Notes: generated by a model not told the origin, from the letters alone. A stretch of DNA of 7,978 bases from Fusobacterium sp. (GCA_019416865.1 DXWL01000054.1:1-7978), one strand, 5' to 3'. Shown: positions 1 through 6,167, counted from the stretch's first letter. Made by a program: numbers and translations.

Positions 1-16
1 AAAATAAACTAATTAA

Positions 17-44
17 AGTTCGTATAAGAACACTTATATCTATT
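17..44. other. Candidate dif-like recombination site (11-6-11 palindrome)
   Basis: Two 11-bp arms (17-27 and 34-44) flank a 6-bp centre (28-33), and the inner ends form the palindrome TATAAgaacacTTATA. This is the layout of XerC/XerD dif sites, with ATAA and TTAT at the inner edges of the arms. From memory of the Bacillus subtilis dif, the left arm agrees at about 8 of 11 positions and the right arm at about 7 of 11. The site lies about 95 bp beyond the stop codon of the Xer-like recombinase. Single-recombinase Xer systems often keep their target next to the gene. The surroundings are extremely AT-rich, so a chance match is quite possible. A separate 16-bp AT-only perfect palindrome lies at 109-124. 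No GC-containing terminator is visible between 1 and 138. Confidence 0.28.
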
Positions 45-138
45 TTTATTTTTATAATAATTATTATTTCTAAATTAAATTATTTTTTATAAATCATAAT
101 TATCTAATAAATTAAATTTAATTTTAAAAGTCATGTAT

Positions 139-1113
139 TTAATCAGGTATTTTTGAAATTATCTTTTTATCAAGGATGGATTTTGCGTTTATATAAACCT
201 CTGTTACTCTAGTATTTTCATGTCCTAAAAAATCTCTGATTTCTACAATATCAGCGCCATTTGCTGAAAGTTCTGTTGCAATGGCATGTCTGATATTATG
301 TGGACTGATATCAGTACCTATAGTTTTTCCCATTTCCTGTATTATTTTATAAAGTGCCTTGTATGTAAGCTGAGTGCCTTTATCAAAAAAACTTGGAAAT
401 ACAAATCTCTCTTCCATATCATCTTCTGAAAAATTATACATGCTCATTATAAAATTTTTATATTCTTTAAGTTTCTCTACGAGAACAGGATGAACAGGTT
501 TATATTTTTCCTTTCCACTTTTTGTTTTTTCAAGCTTAATAAAATAATCATCATCTCTCTTAAGAATATTTTTATATTTCAAATCTAAAAGTTCTTGGCT
601 TCTCATTCCTGTATAAAAAAGAGTATATAATATGATTGTATTTCTATATTCTTTTTCTCCATACACTTTGTATTCAGATAATATTCTTTTAATATCATCA
701 AAAGAAACTTTAAGAATATTATCTAAGTTTCTTGCTGTTTTAAAAAGTTTTATAAATTTAAAAGGATTTTTTATTCCATGTCTTTCCAATTCATTATAAA
801 GAGATTTTAAACCAGAAATTATTTTGTTTACAGATGTTTTCTTTAAATTTCTTTCATAAAGAAGATGAGAAAGATAATCTTCCACATCAGATTCTGTTAT
901 GTCAGCCATAAGCTCTACGATTTCATCATTTTGAATAGGTTCTCCACTATCATATACAAACAATAAAAAGTCATTCAAATAAAAAAGATAATCCTTCATT
1001 GTCTTTTCACTTCTATAAATTTCAAATATAGACTTTCTGGGAACTTTTTCTTTCTTTTTACGGCGTCTGACAGAAACTTCATTTCTGTCCCTGTTCATTA
1101 TATCAAATTCCAA
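139..1113 (-). CDS. Xer-like tyrosine recombinase/integrase
   Basis: A DNA strand-exchange enzyme of the tyrosine recombinase family, 324 residues. A basic N-terminal tail (about residues 16-27, RRRKKKEKVPRK) leads into an alpha-helical core-binding domain (about 30-125) and then the catalytic domain. The catalytic set is complete: R171 in TGMRSQEL, a lysine in KTKSGKEK (K198 or K201), H272 and R275 in HNIRH, H298 in LGHEN and nucleophile Y307 in TEVYINA. The length is slightly above the roughly 300 residues of XerC/XerD, mainly because of the N-terminal tail. The start is TTG: AAGGAG ends 8 nt upstream, whereas the next in-frame ATG (1098) would be 23 nt away. The gene follows rsuA by 41 bp on the same strand and is probably co-transcribed. 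With no phage or transposon genes nearby, a housekeeping Xer role is more likely than a mobile integrase, but XerC, XerD and single-Xer types cannot be separated by eye. Confidence 0.9.
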   Translation of the reverse strand: MEFDIMNRDRNEVSVRRRKKKEKVPRKSIFEIYRSEKTMKDYLFYLNDFLLFVYDSGEPIQNDEIVELMADITESDVEDYLSHLLYERNLKKTSVNKIISGLKSLYNELERHGIKNPFKFIKLFKTARNLDNILKVSFDDIKRILSEYKVYGEKEYRNTIILYTLFYTGMRSQELLDLKYKNILKRDDDYFIKLEKTKSGKEKYKPVHPVLVEKLKEYKNFIMSMYNFSEDDMEERFVFPSFFDKGTQLTYKALYKIIQEMGKTIGTDISPHNIRHAIATELSANGADIVEIRDFLGHENTRVTEVYINAKSILDKKIISKIPD

Positions 1114-1154
1114 GACAAATACTCCTTTCTTAAATAAAAGTCCTATTATATTTT

Positions 1155-1835
1155 TTATATAATATTATCTAAATTTATCTCTCTCACTTCACCAAGCTTC
1201 ATATCTCCCAATTCAAGTTTTCCAAAAGAGATTCTTTTCAGATATATAACTTTATTGCCTACAGCTTCCAACATTTTTTTTACTTGATGAAACTTTCCCT
1301 CTTTTATAGTAAGAAGAATTTGTTTTGGTGCTGGACTTTCTGCCTTTGCAGTCATAGTAATATATCCACCTATATCTACACCATTTCTTAATTTTTCCAA
1401 ATCTTCTTCAGATATATCTTTTTCTAAATCTGCATAATATACTTTTTCCACATGGCTTTTTGGAGATAAAAGTTTATGATTAAGCTGTCCGTCATTTGTT
1501 AAAAGTAAAAGTCCCTCTGTGTCTTTGTCTAATCTCCCCACAGGAGCAAGATCTTTTTGTATTACCCATTCAGGAAGAAGCTCCATCACTGTTTTATCTT
1601 TTGGATCTTCCACTGCTGTAATATATCCTTGTTTTTTATTTAAAATATAATATCGGAATTTTTTATATTTTATTATTTGATTTTCATATTTTACAATATC
1701 ATTTTCTTCATTTATATTTTCTTTTGCTGATAATATTATTTTATCATTAACAGAAACAGAACCTTTATCTATTATTTTTTTTACCTCTTTTCTGCTTCCT
1801 ATTCCACATTCAACTAAATATTTATCTAATCTCAT
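1155..1835 (-). CDS. rsuA: 16S rRNA pseudouridine synthase, RsuA family
   Basis: Isomerises a uridine to pseudouridine in 16S rRNA (U516 in the E. coli enzyme). The 226 residues show an N-terminal S4 RNA-binding domain (about 1-48, MRLDKYLVECGIGSRKE) and the catalytic domain with the family motif GRLDKDTEGLLLLTNDG, in which D103 is the catalytic aspartate. The C-terminal EGKFHQVKKMLEAVGNKV block matches RsuA (EGRYHQVKRMF in E. coli). The length fits RsuA (about 230) better than the longer RluB. The ATG has AAAGGAG 6 nt upstream and an extended -10 promoter at 1863-1871. It is divergent from the 1961 gene and sits upstream of the recombinase on one likely transcript. The assignment to the RsuA/RluB/RluE/RluF family is secure; the exact target uridine is inferred. 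Confidence 0.93.
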   Translation of the reverse strand: MRLDKYLVECGIGSRKEVKKIIDKGSVSVNDKIILSAKENINEENDIVKYENQIIKYKKFRYYILNKKQGYITAVEDPKDKTVMELLPEWVIQKDLAPVGRLDKDTEGLLLLTNDGQLNHKLLSPKSHVEKVYYADLEKDISEEDLEKLRNGVDIGGYITMTAKAESPAPKQILLTIKEGKFHQVKKMLEAVGNKVIYLKRISFGKLELGDMKLGEVREINLDNII

Positions 1836-1862
1836 TTATCTCTCCTTTCTTTATCTTATAAA

Positions 1863-1871
1863 ATTATACCA
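1863..1871 (-). promoter_or_regulatory. Extended -10 promoter of rsuA-xer
   Basis: The minus strand reads TGGTATAAT, a perfect -10 with the TGn extension, 28 bp upstream of the rsuA ATG. The -35 position (1886-1891, TTTATT at 17 bp) is poor, as expected for extended -10 promoters. The same TGGTATAAT string precedes nfo at 4616-4624. Confidence 0.7.
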
Positions 1872-1895
1872 TATATTCTTCAACTAATAAATCTA

Positions 1896-1924
1896 TTGTG
1901 ATTTTAACTTTTTTAATGTATAAT
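1896..1924 (+). promoter_or_regulatory. Promoter of the 1961 gene
   Basis: TTGTGA (1896-1901) and TATAAT (1919-1924) are separated by 17 bp. Transcription would begin near 1931, and AAAGGAG (1943-1949) lies 11 nt before the ATG at 1961. It is divergent from the rsuA promoter within a 125-bp intergenic region. Confidence 0.7.
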
Positions 1925-1960
1925 GAATGTATCATTGTTTTCAAAGGAGAATTAATATAA

Positions 1961-2509
1961 ATGGTTGATTTTAAAAAAGTTGATGAATATATTGAATACA
2001 TAGAAGAGGGAACTGTTCCAGAAGGAATGAGTTTTAATGAATTTGCAAAAGCTTTTTATAATGAAAGTAAGATTATCCCTCTTTCAAAATATCTTAGAAG
2101 CAGAAACAGAACTTCTAAAATGCCTAAAATTATGAATACTAAAAAAACTGGAGAGATTCTTTCTGAAACTGAAAAGTTTGGAGATGAGGTAAAAACTTTT
2201 TTAAGAAGAAAAGGGTTTGATAAAATTCCAGAGCTTAATTATACTATTGTTATGCTTGTAAGAAAAGTAGAACTTATGGATAACTGGAAAAAAATAGTTG
2301 CTTATCTTCAAGGGGATAAAACAATAGAGGAGATAAATAACTCTACTAAAAGCAAACTTCTTCCTGGAGAAGTAGCTAAACTTGAAAATTTTATAATGTC
2401 AGAACTTAATCTTGATGAGGAAAAATTAAACTGGTTTCTATCTAAGATTGAAAAAATGGAAAAAAACAAGGATCTTTTCCGTGCAGTAAGAAAATTAAGC
2501 CGTCAATAA
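1961..2509 (+). CDS. Hypothetical protein, unrecognised family
   Basis: I do not recognise this 182-residue protein. It is highly charged (many K and E), lacks a signal peptide or membrane segment, and is therefore probably cytoplasmic. It looks mostly alpha-helical. A basic patch in the first third (SKYLRSRNRTSKMPK, near residue 45) and a C-terminal LFRAVRKLSRQ could contact nucleic acid, but no named motif is visible. Evidence that it is real: its own promoter (TTGTGA-17-TATAAT), a Shine-Dalgarno sequence, an ATG start, codon usage like its neighbours and a strong terminator 4 bp after the stop. It is the only plus-strand gene here and is not in an operon, so its neighbours do not inform its function. 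Confidence 0.85.
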   Translation: MVDFKKVDEYIEYIEEGTVPEGMSFNEFAKAFYNESKIIPLSKYLRSRNRTSKMPKIMNTKKTGEILSETEKFGDEVKTFLRRKGFDKIPELNYTIVMLVRKVELMDNWKKIVAYLQGDKTIEEINNSTKSKLLPGEVAKLENFIMSELNLDEEKLNWFLSKIEKMEKNKDLFRAVRKLSRQ

Positions 2510-2512
2510 TAA

Positions 2513-2550
2513 AAAAATCTCTGCTTGTTCTACTACCAGCAGAGATTTTT
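2513..2550. terminator. Bidirectional intrinsic terminator
   Basis: A 13-bp perfect stem, AAAAATCTCTGCT (2513-2525) with AGCAGAGATTTTT (2538-2550), and a 12-nt loop. T-runs are available in both directions. It closes the 1961 gene on the plus strand and can also end transcripts arriving from the nitroreductase gene (stop at 2601). Confidence 0.92.
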
Positions 2551-2600
2551 AATTAACTATACTTTATTATTTTTTATAGTTTGTAATTTGCATACAGAAT

Positions 2601-3122
2601 TTATCTGTTTCCATATTTATTATATGAAACCTTATTCCAATTTATATCATTTTCTGTATAATGAGGTTTTTCTTCGTCTGGATAACCTATTACGATTAAA
2701 CACATAACTTTAATATTTTCAGGTGCTTCAATAAGATTTTTAAAATAATCTTCTGACATCATTCCATCAGCAGTTTTCCTATTATTAACTTGTACCCAAC
2801 AACTTCCAAGTCCAAGTTCATGTGCTTTTACTTGAATTGCAAATCCTGCTATTGAACAATCTTCTAAAAGTGTTGTAGATTTTTCTTTTTCTCCCATAAC
2901 AGCTATTATAAGAGGAGCTTTGTCAGTAAAACTTGCTCCATGCTCTCTCATTTTTGGAATTTCAGCTATAATTTTTTTGTCATCAATTACAGCAAATTCA
3001 CAAGCACGGCTATTTTTTCCAGTAGGTGCAAGAAGAGCTGCTTTTAATATTTCTTGAACTTTTTCTTTTTCCACTGGTACATCTTTAAATTTTCTTATAC
3101 TTCTTCTTGTTTTAAAATCCAT
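2601..3122 (-). CDS. Nitroreductase family protein (FMN-dependent oxidoreductase)
   Basis: A predicted cytoplasmic flavoprotein that uses NAD(P)H to reduce nitro-aromatics, quinones or a similar acceptor; the natural substrate is not predictable. The 173 residues carry the usual small-nitroreductase landmarks: N-terminal RRSIRKF (FMN phosphate contact), LAPTGKNSR (about 31-39), the GLGSCWVQ segment (about 104-111) and the C-terminal IGYPDEEKP. The ATG has AAAGGAG 10 nt upstream. It is the last gene of the nfo-peroxidase-nitroreductase cluster, 26 bp after the peroxidase stop, so a role in redox stress is a reasonable inference. The transcript probably ends at the bidirectional hairpin 2513-2550. 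Confidence 0.9.
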   Translation of the reverse strand: MDFKTRRSIRKFKDVPVEKEKVQEILKAALLAPTGKNSRACEFAVIDDKKIIAEIPKMREHGASFTDKAPLIIAVMGEKEKSTTLLEDCSIAGFAIQVKAHELGLGSCWVQVNNRKTADGMMSEDYFKNLIEAPENIKVMCLIVIGYPDEEKPHYTENDINWNKVSYNKYGNR

Positions 3123-3148
3123 ATTATCACTGCTCCTTTATATTAATT

Positions 3149-3688
3149 TTATTTTTTAAGTAATTCTTCTATATGAGGTTCTATCTCTTCAGGAGTTACA
3201 ACTGGAGAAAATCTTTTTACAACATTCCCGTTTCTATCAATTAAAAATTTTGTAAAATTCCATTTAATCTCATTTCCTAAAATCATATTACCTAATATTC
3301 CTATTTTATCTTTAAAAAAGTTACCGTTTTCATTTCTTATCTCTTCAAGTGACTGCTCTTTTAAAAATTTAAACAGCGGCTCTGCCTCTTTGCCATTCAC
3401 TTTAATCTTCGCAAATGTTTTAAATTTTGTACCAAATCTTAACTGACAAAATTGAACTATCTCTTCATTTGTACCAGGAGCTTGATTTAAAAATTGATTA
3501 CATGGAAAATCTAAAATTTCTAATCCTTTGTCTTCATATTTTTCGTATAATTTTTCCAGTCCATCATATTGAGGCGTAAAACTACATCCAGTAGCTGTAT
3601 TTACTATAAGTAAAACTTTTCCTCTGTAATCTGACATTGAAACATCATTTCCTTTTGCATCTTTTACTTTAAAATCATAAATATTCAT
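3149..3688 (-). CDS. Glutathione peroxidase family thiol peroxidase
   Basis: Reduces hydroperoxides with a cysteine active site. In most bacteria with such Cys-type enzymes the electron donor is thioredoxin rather than glutathione. From ATG 3688 the protein has 179 residues. Peroxidatic C35 lies in NTATGCSFTPQY, and catalytic Q69 follows the block FPCNQF. A likely resolving C81 lies in QFCQLRFGTKF, and the WN pair (W143, N144) is in IKWNFTKFLID. The peroxidatic loop is unusual, reading TGCSFT where homologues usually have SKCGFT. The reading frame extends to a GTG at 3697, but that GTG is itself part of the Shine-Dalgarno string GAGGTG, which sits 6 nt before ATG 3688, so the ATG is chosen. 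It lies 27 bp after nfo and 26 bp before the nitroreductase. Confidence 0.92.
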   Translation of the reverse strand: MNIYDFKVKDAKGNDVSMSDYRGKVLLIVNTATGCSFTPQYDGLEKLYEKYEDKGLEILDFPCNQFLNQAPGTNEEIVQFCQLRFGTKFKTFAKIKVNGKEAEPLFKFLKEQSLEEIRNENGNFFKDKIGILGNMILGNEIKWNFTKFLIDRNGNVVKRFSPVVTPEEIEPHIEELLKK

Positions 3689-3715
3689 TCGCTGCACCTC
3701 TTTTTTAGTATTAAT

Positions 3716-4582
3716 TTATTTAACAAGACTATATAAATATTCTATCTCCTGTTTCCATATGCTGTCATCGATTGTTTCAAGAATAATAGGAATATTATCA
3801 AATCTTTTATCATTCATAAATCTTATGAAAAATTCCTCTCCTAACATTCCTTTTCCTATACTTTCATGTCTGTCTTTTTTCGAACCTGTATCAAATTTTG
3901 TATCATTCAAATGGATTCCTTTAAGATATTTGAAACCTATATATTTTTCAAATTCAGACATAGTATTCTCATATCCCTCTTCGTCTTTAAGTTCATATCC
4001 AGCTGCAAGGGTATGGCAAGTATCAAGGCACACACCTATTCTTGATTTATCTTCAATAAGATTTATAATTTTTCCAATCTCTTCAAACTTACTTCCCAAA
4101 TTGCTTCCTTGTCCTGCTGTATTTTCAAGAACTACTGTTACATTGGGAATTTTTTTCATAGCTGTATTTATTCCCTCTGCTATAAGCTCAATACACTCAT
4201 CTGCTGATATCTCATTTAAATGACTTCCAGGATGCATATTTATATATTTAAGGCCAAGAAGATTACATCTTTCCATCTCATCAATAAAAGCATTAAGAGA
4301 TTTCTCTCTCTTTTCTTTGTCAGCATTTCCAAGATTTTGCAGATATCCATTATGAGGAAGAATATGTTCTGGAGATATTTCTGATTTTTCTAAAAGTTCT
4401 CTGAATTTTTTTATCTCTTTCTCTTCTAGTGGTTTTGAATCCCATCTTCTTTGATTTTTAAGAAAAAGAGCAAAAGCTTTTGCACCTATTGCATCTGCAT
4501 TTTCAAAAACTTTTGATACTCCTCCCTGTGCTGACACATGAGCCCCTAAAAACTTATTTATTTTATTTTCTATATTAATCAC
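3716..4582 (-). CDS. nfo: Endonuclease IV (AP endonuclease)
   Basis: Cleaves DNA 5' to abasic sites and repairs oxidised 3' ends in base excision repair. The protein is a TIM barrel with a trinuclear zinc site. All nine metal ligands of the family can be placed: H77, H117 (NMHPGSH), E153 (VLENTAGQG), D187 and H190 (CLDTCH), H224 (GIHLNDTK), D237 and H239 (DRHESIGKG) and E269 (ILET). The 288 residues are close to the usual 280-285. The start is uncertain: the first codon listed is GTG, but its G is the last base of the Shine-Dalgarno AAAGGAG (4582-4588). No ATG, GTG or TTG follows before the conserved LGAHVS. The spacing-optimal codon would be ATA at 4573-4571. An extended -10 promoter precedes it. 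It heads the repair/peroxidase/nitroreductase cluster. Confidence 0.95.
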   Translation of the reverse strand: MINIENKINKFLGAHVSAQGGVSKVFENADAIGAKAFALFLKNQRRWDSKPLEEKEIKKFRELLEKSEISPEHILPHNGYLQNLGNADKEKREKSLNAFIDEMERCNLLGLKYINMHPGSHLNEISADECIELIAEGINTAMKKIPNVTVVLENTAGQGSNLGSKFEEIGKIINLIEDKSRIGVCLDTCHTLAAGYELKDEEGYENTMSEFEKYIGFKYLKGIHLNDTKFDTGSKKDRHESIGKGMLGEEFFIRFMNDKRFDNIPIILETIDDSIWKQEIEYLYSLVK

Positions 4583-4588
4583 TCCTTT
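4582..4588 (-). promoter_or_regulatory. Shine-Dalgarno overlapping the apparent nfo start
   Basis: The minus strand reads AAAGGAG, and the following TG makes its last G the first base of the only conventional start codon (GTG 4582-4580). Initiation there leaves no spacer. With a normal 8-nt spacer the ribosome would be placed on ATA (4573-4571). Confidence 0.6.
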
Positions 4589-4615
4589 GTTCTCTAATTA
4601 AAATTTCTTATAATT

Positions 4616-4644
4616 ATTATACCACAAAAAAGGTAGAATAAGAA
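4616..4644 (-). promoter_or_regulatory. Promoter of the nfo cluster
   Basis: TGGTATAAT (4616-4624) is an extended -10. A weak TTCTTA lies 17 bp upstream (4639-4644). Transcription would begin near 4609, about 27 bp before the apparent nfo start. It is identical in its -10 region to the rsuA promoter. No operator-like inverted repeat is evident around it. Confidence 0.65.
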
Positions 4645-4670
4645 TATTTTAAAATTTAATAAATTATAAA

Positions 4671-4706
4671 AAAAGAGGATCAAAATTAATTTTTTAATCC
4701 TCTTTT
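4671..4706 (-). terminator. Terminator of the trpX operon
   Basis: A 10-bp stem, AAAAGAGGAT (4671-4680) with ATCCTCTTTT (4697-4706), continued after one mismatch by four A-T pairs. On the minus strand it is followed by a run of seven T. It lies about 55 bp after the stop of the small gene at 4762 and upstream of the nfo promoter, so it separates the two operons. The intervening bases show nothing else. Confidence 0.88.
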
Positions 4707-4761
4707 CTATCACTGGAGATTTAATCTAAAAAATTTCATTAAACTTATCAAAATAAAACTG

Positions 4762-4953
4762 TTATTTGCTTATTTTTTTAAATTTTAAATTTTTTTCTAT
4801 TAAGGCAAATACATCATCATGAGTAAGATTCTTTTGACCCTTTAAAGTTTCAAGATATTCTTTTACAGCCTCATGTTCTTTTTTATGGTATTTGTTGATG
4901 ATATAATGTACATCAGCTTCTTGATTAAAGTTTACATATTTATGTTCTTTCAT
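4762..4953 (-). CDS. Small hypothetical protein downstream of trpX
   Basis: I do not recognise this small protein. From ATG 4953 it has 63 residues (MKEHKYVNFNQEADVHY...), is charged and Lys-rich, has no membrane segment or signal peptide, and looks alpha-helical, with HHKKEHEAVKEYLETL-like amphipathic character in the middle. The frame can be extended 10 codons to an ATG at 4983, but nothing like a Shine-Dalgarno sequence precedes that one, while AGGAG lies 9 nt before ATG 4953. The extended frame would start 21 bp after the trpX stop. It shares the trpX transcript, being followed by the 4671-4706 terminator with no separate promoter seen, so its expression should follow tryptophan attenuation. 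Its role in transport or regulation is unknown. Confidence 0.68.
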   Translation of the reverse strand: MKEHKYVNFNQEADVHYIINKYHKKEHEAVKEYLETLKGQKNLTHDDVFALIEKNLKFKKISK

Positions 4954-5004
4954 AGCAATCATCTCCTGAATCTCTCCAGCCATATTTATTATAAAACTTT
5001 TTTA

Positions 5005-5913
5005 TTAAAATATCAAGTTTTCTGTATTAATTCCAAATTTTTCAGCAACTTCTTTATTAATTGAAAATTCTGATTTTTCAACTGTTTCATAAGGAATTTT
5101 TTCTAATTTTTCTCCATTAAGATATCTTACTATCTGTTTACCTGTCTGATATCCTACTTGGTAGTCTGAAATCCCTTCTGATGCTAAAGCTCCCTGTTCT
5201 GTAAAACTTTTAGTTGCTCCAATTATAGGTTTATTTCCTTTATTACATTTTTCTACAATAAGAGGATATGCTGAAGCTAACATATTATCTATGGAAGTAT
5301 ACAGAACATCAATTTCTGGAATAAGGGTATCAAGAGCTGAAGACATTTCGTTTATAGTTGTAATTCCTCTGATAACTACTTTAAATCCCATTTTTTCAGC
5401 AGATTTTTTAAATTCTTCTGTAAGATAAAAAGAGTTTTGTTCACTTGTATTATAGACTATTCCTATATTTTTTGCTTTAGGAAGAAGTTTTTTTATAAGA
5501 GCAGCTTGTTTTTCTACAGGTGATTTATCACTTACTCCTGTAACATTTTTTTCAAGAACACCTGCATTTTCAGGATTTGTAATAGCAGCAAAAAATATAG
5601 GTTTTTCTTTAATGTTATTAACAGCTGCTTGTGCACTTGGTGTAGAAACAGCTACTATCACATCACTTTTTTTATTAAATTCTTGAGCAATTATTTGTGC
5701 TGTAGCAAAATCTCCCTGTGCATTTCTGTATGTAATATTTATTTTTTCCTCTCCATATCCATTATCTTTCAACGCTTCTATTACCCCTCTTCTTACATCA
5801 TCAAGTGATTCATGTTCTACAATCTGAGTTATTCCAAGTTCAATTTTTCTTTCATTTCCTTTTCCACAGCCTATCAAAACCATCATTATAATAAGTATAA
5901 ATAATTTTTTCAT
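5005..5913 (-). CDS. trpX: TrpX-type ABC transporter substrate-binding lipoprotein
   Basis: An extracytoplasmic solute-binding protein of the ABC_sub_bind (TrpX) family, expected to deliver an aromatic amino acid, probably tryptophan, to an ABC permease. From ATG 5913 it has 302 residues. A lipoprotein signal peptide (MKKLFILIIMMVLIGC, lipobox LIGC, lipidated C16) is followed by two Rossmann-like lobes. Typical segments are the N-terminal GITQIVEHESLDDVRRGV, STPSAQAAVN, FFAAITNPENAGV, the repeated mention of GVSD, IGIVYNTSEQNS and the C-terminal GYQTGKQ. The frame extends to ATG 5928, but GGAGGG ends 5 nt before ATG 5913, inside that extension, so 5913 is chosen. No permease (TrpY) or ATPase (TrpZ) is in the window, so this copy is an orphan. 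The Trp-Trp-Trp leader peptide upstream independently supports tryptophan as ligand; tyrosine or another ligand remains possible. Confidence 0.9.
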   Translation of the reverse strand: MKKLFILIIMMVLIGCGKGNERKIELGITQIVEHESLDDVRRGVIEALKDNGYGEEKINITYRNAQGDFATAQIIAQEFNKKSDVIVAVSTPSAQAAVNNIKEKPIFFAAITNPENAGVLEKNVTGVSDKSPVEKQAALIKKLLPKAKNIGIVYNTSEQNSFYLTEEFKKSAEKMGFKVVIRGITTINEMSSALDTLIPEIDVLYTSIDNMLASAYPLIVEKCNKGNKPIIGATKSFTEQGALASEGISDYQVGYQTGKQIVRYLNGEKLEKIPYETVEKSEFSINKEVAEKFGINTENLIF

Positions 5914-5950
5914 AATATCCCTCCACATTTGATAATCTTATTATATATAA

Positions 5951-5983
5951 AAAAATCCCACTGTTAGTAACAGCAGGATTTTT
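5951..5983 (-). terminator. Second terminator hairpin of the trpX leader
   Basis: The minus-strand RNA folds AAAAAUCC-UG-CUGUU, loop ACU, AACAG-UG-GGAUUUUU: 13 Watson-Crick pairs plus two G-U pairs, closed by a 3-nt loop and followed by a U-rich tail (T7 then TATATA). The hairpin ends 37 bp before the trpX ATG. The two middle pairs exist only as G-U on the minus strand (C-A mismatches on the plus strand), which argues that it serves minus-strand transcripts. Confidence 0.82.
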
Positions 5984-5989
5984 ATACCA
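5981..5989 (-). promoter_or_regulatory. Possible internal promoter of trpX
   Basis: TGGTATAAA on the minus strand resembles the TGGTATAAT boxes of rsuA and nfo. Only T-rich sequence lies at -35. Transcripts from here would begin inside the second terminator hairpin and lose its 5' arm, so they would escape attenuation. Weak evidence. Confidence 0.3.
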
Positions 5990-6003
5990 TAAATATTCTT
6001 AAT

Positions 6004-6042
6004 AAAAAAACCTGTTCCAATATATAAGAACAGGCTTTTTTT
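6004..6042. terminator. First terminator hairpin of the trpX leader
   Basis: The stem CCTGTTC (6011-6017) with GAACAGG (6028-6034) has a 10-nt loop, flanked by seven A and seven T, so a U-tract follows in either direction. On the minus strand T7 follows the stem directly. It lies about 25-30 bp beyond the leader-peptide stop codon, far enough that a ribosome terminating there would not block it. It can also end purF transcripts, since no terminator is seen between the purF stop and the leader promoter. Confidence 0.88.
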
Positions 6043-6065
6043 AAATAAATTTATAAAATATAAAA

Positions 6066-6167
6066 CTATATATTAAAATGAGCTTTCTCTGACAAAACCC
6101 AATCCACCTGCTGATTATAAAATTCGTGCATTTTGTTTTGCCACCACCAAGTAAATCTTATTGTCAT
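6066..6167 (-). CDS. Tryptophan-rich leader peptide of trpX
   Basis: A 33-residue ORF (MTIRFTWWWQNK..., ending in TAG) with three consecutive TGG codons at positions 7-9 (6149-6141) and a fourth Trp at 23. GGAGGTG lies 6 nt before the ATG, one of the best ribosome sites in the window. It is placed right after a strong promoter, upstream of two terminator hairpins and a TrpX-family gene. Trp is normally a rare residue, so three in a row in a short translated leader is the hallmark of ribosome-mediated attenuation, as in trpL. The peptide itself probably has no function; the translation rate is the signal. It is longer than the 14-residue E. coli TrpL, and its tail codons (QQVDW) contain the predicted antiterminator segment. 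Confidence 0.85.
   Translation of the reverse strand: MTIRFTWWWQNKMHEFYNQQVDWVLSEKAHFNI

Noticed and set aside
109..124. 16-bp perfect palindrome as recombinase terminator or binding site
   Set aside because: It is composed only of A and T in an A/T background and lacks a GC stem, so chance is adequate.
139..1113. Integrase as sign of a prophage or integrative element
   Set aside because: No phage, conjugation or attachment-site tRNA genes nearby, and the gene shares a likely transcript with rsuA; a housekeeping Xer is simpler.
2525..2707. Plus-strand ORF of 60 codons
   Set aside because: It begins within the terminator loop, overlaps the 3' end of the nitroreductase antisense, and has no Shine-Dalgarno sequence.
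3759..4223. Plus-strand ORF of 154 codons antisense to nfo
   Set aside because: It is a shadow of a fully supported gene with all nine metal ligands; its composition is the Ser/Ile/Leu-rich pattern of an antisense frame.
4873..5064. Plus-strand ORF of 63 codons
   Set aside because: It is antisense to the small gene and the trpX 3' end; Phe/Ile-rich AT artefact without a ribosome site.
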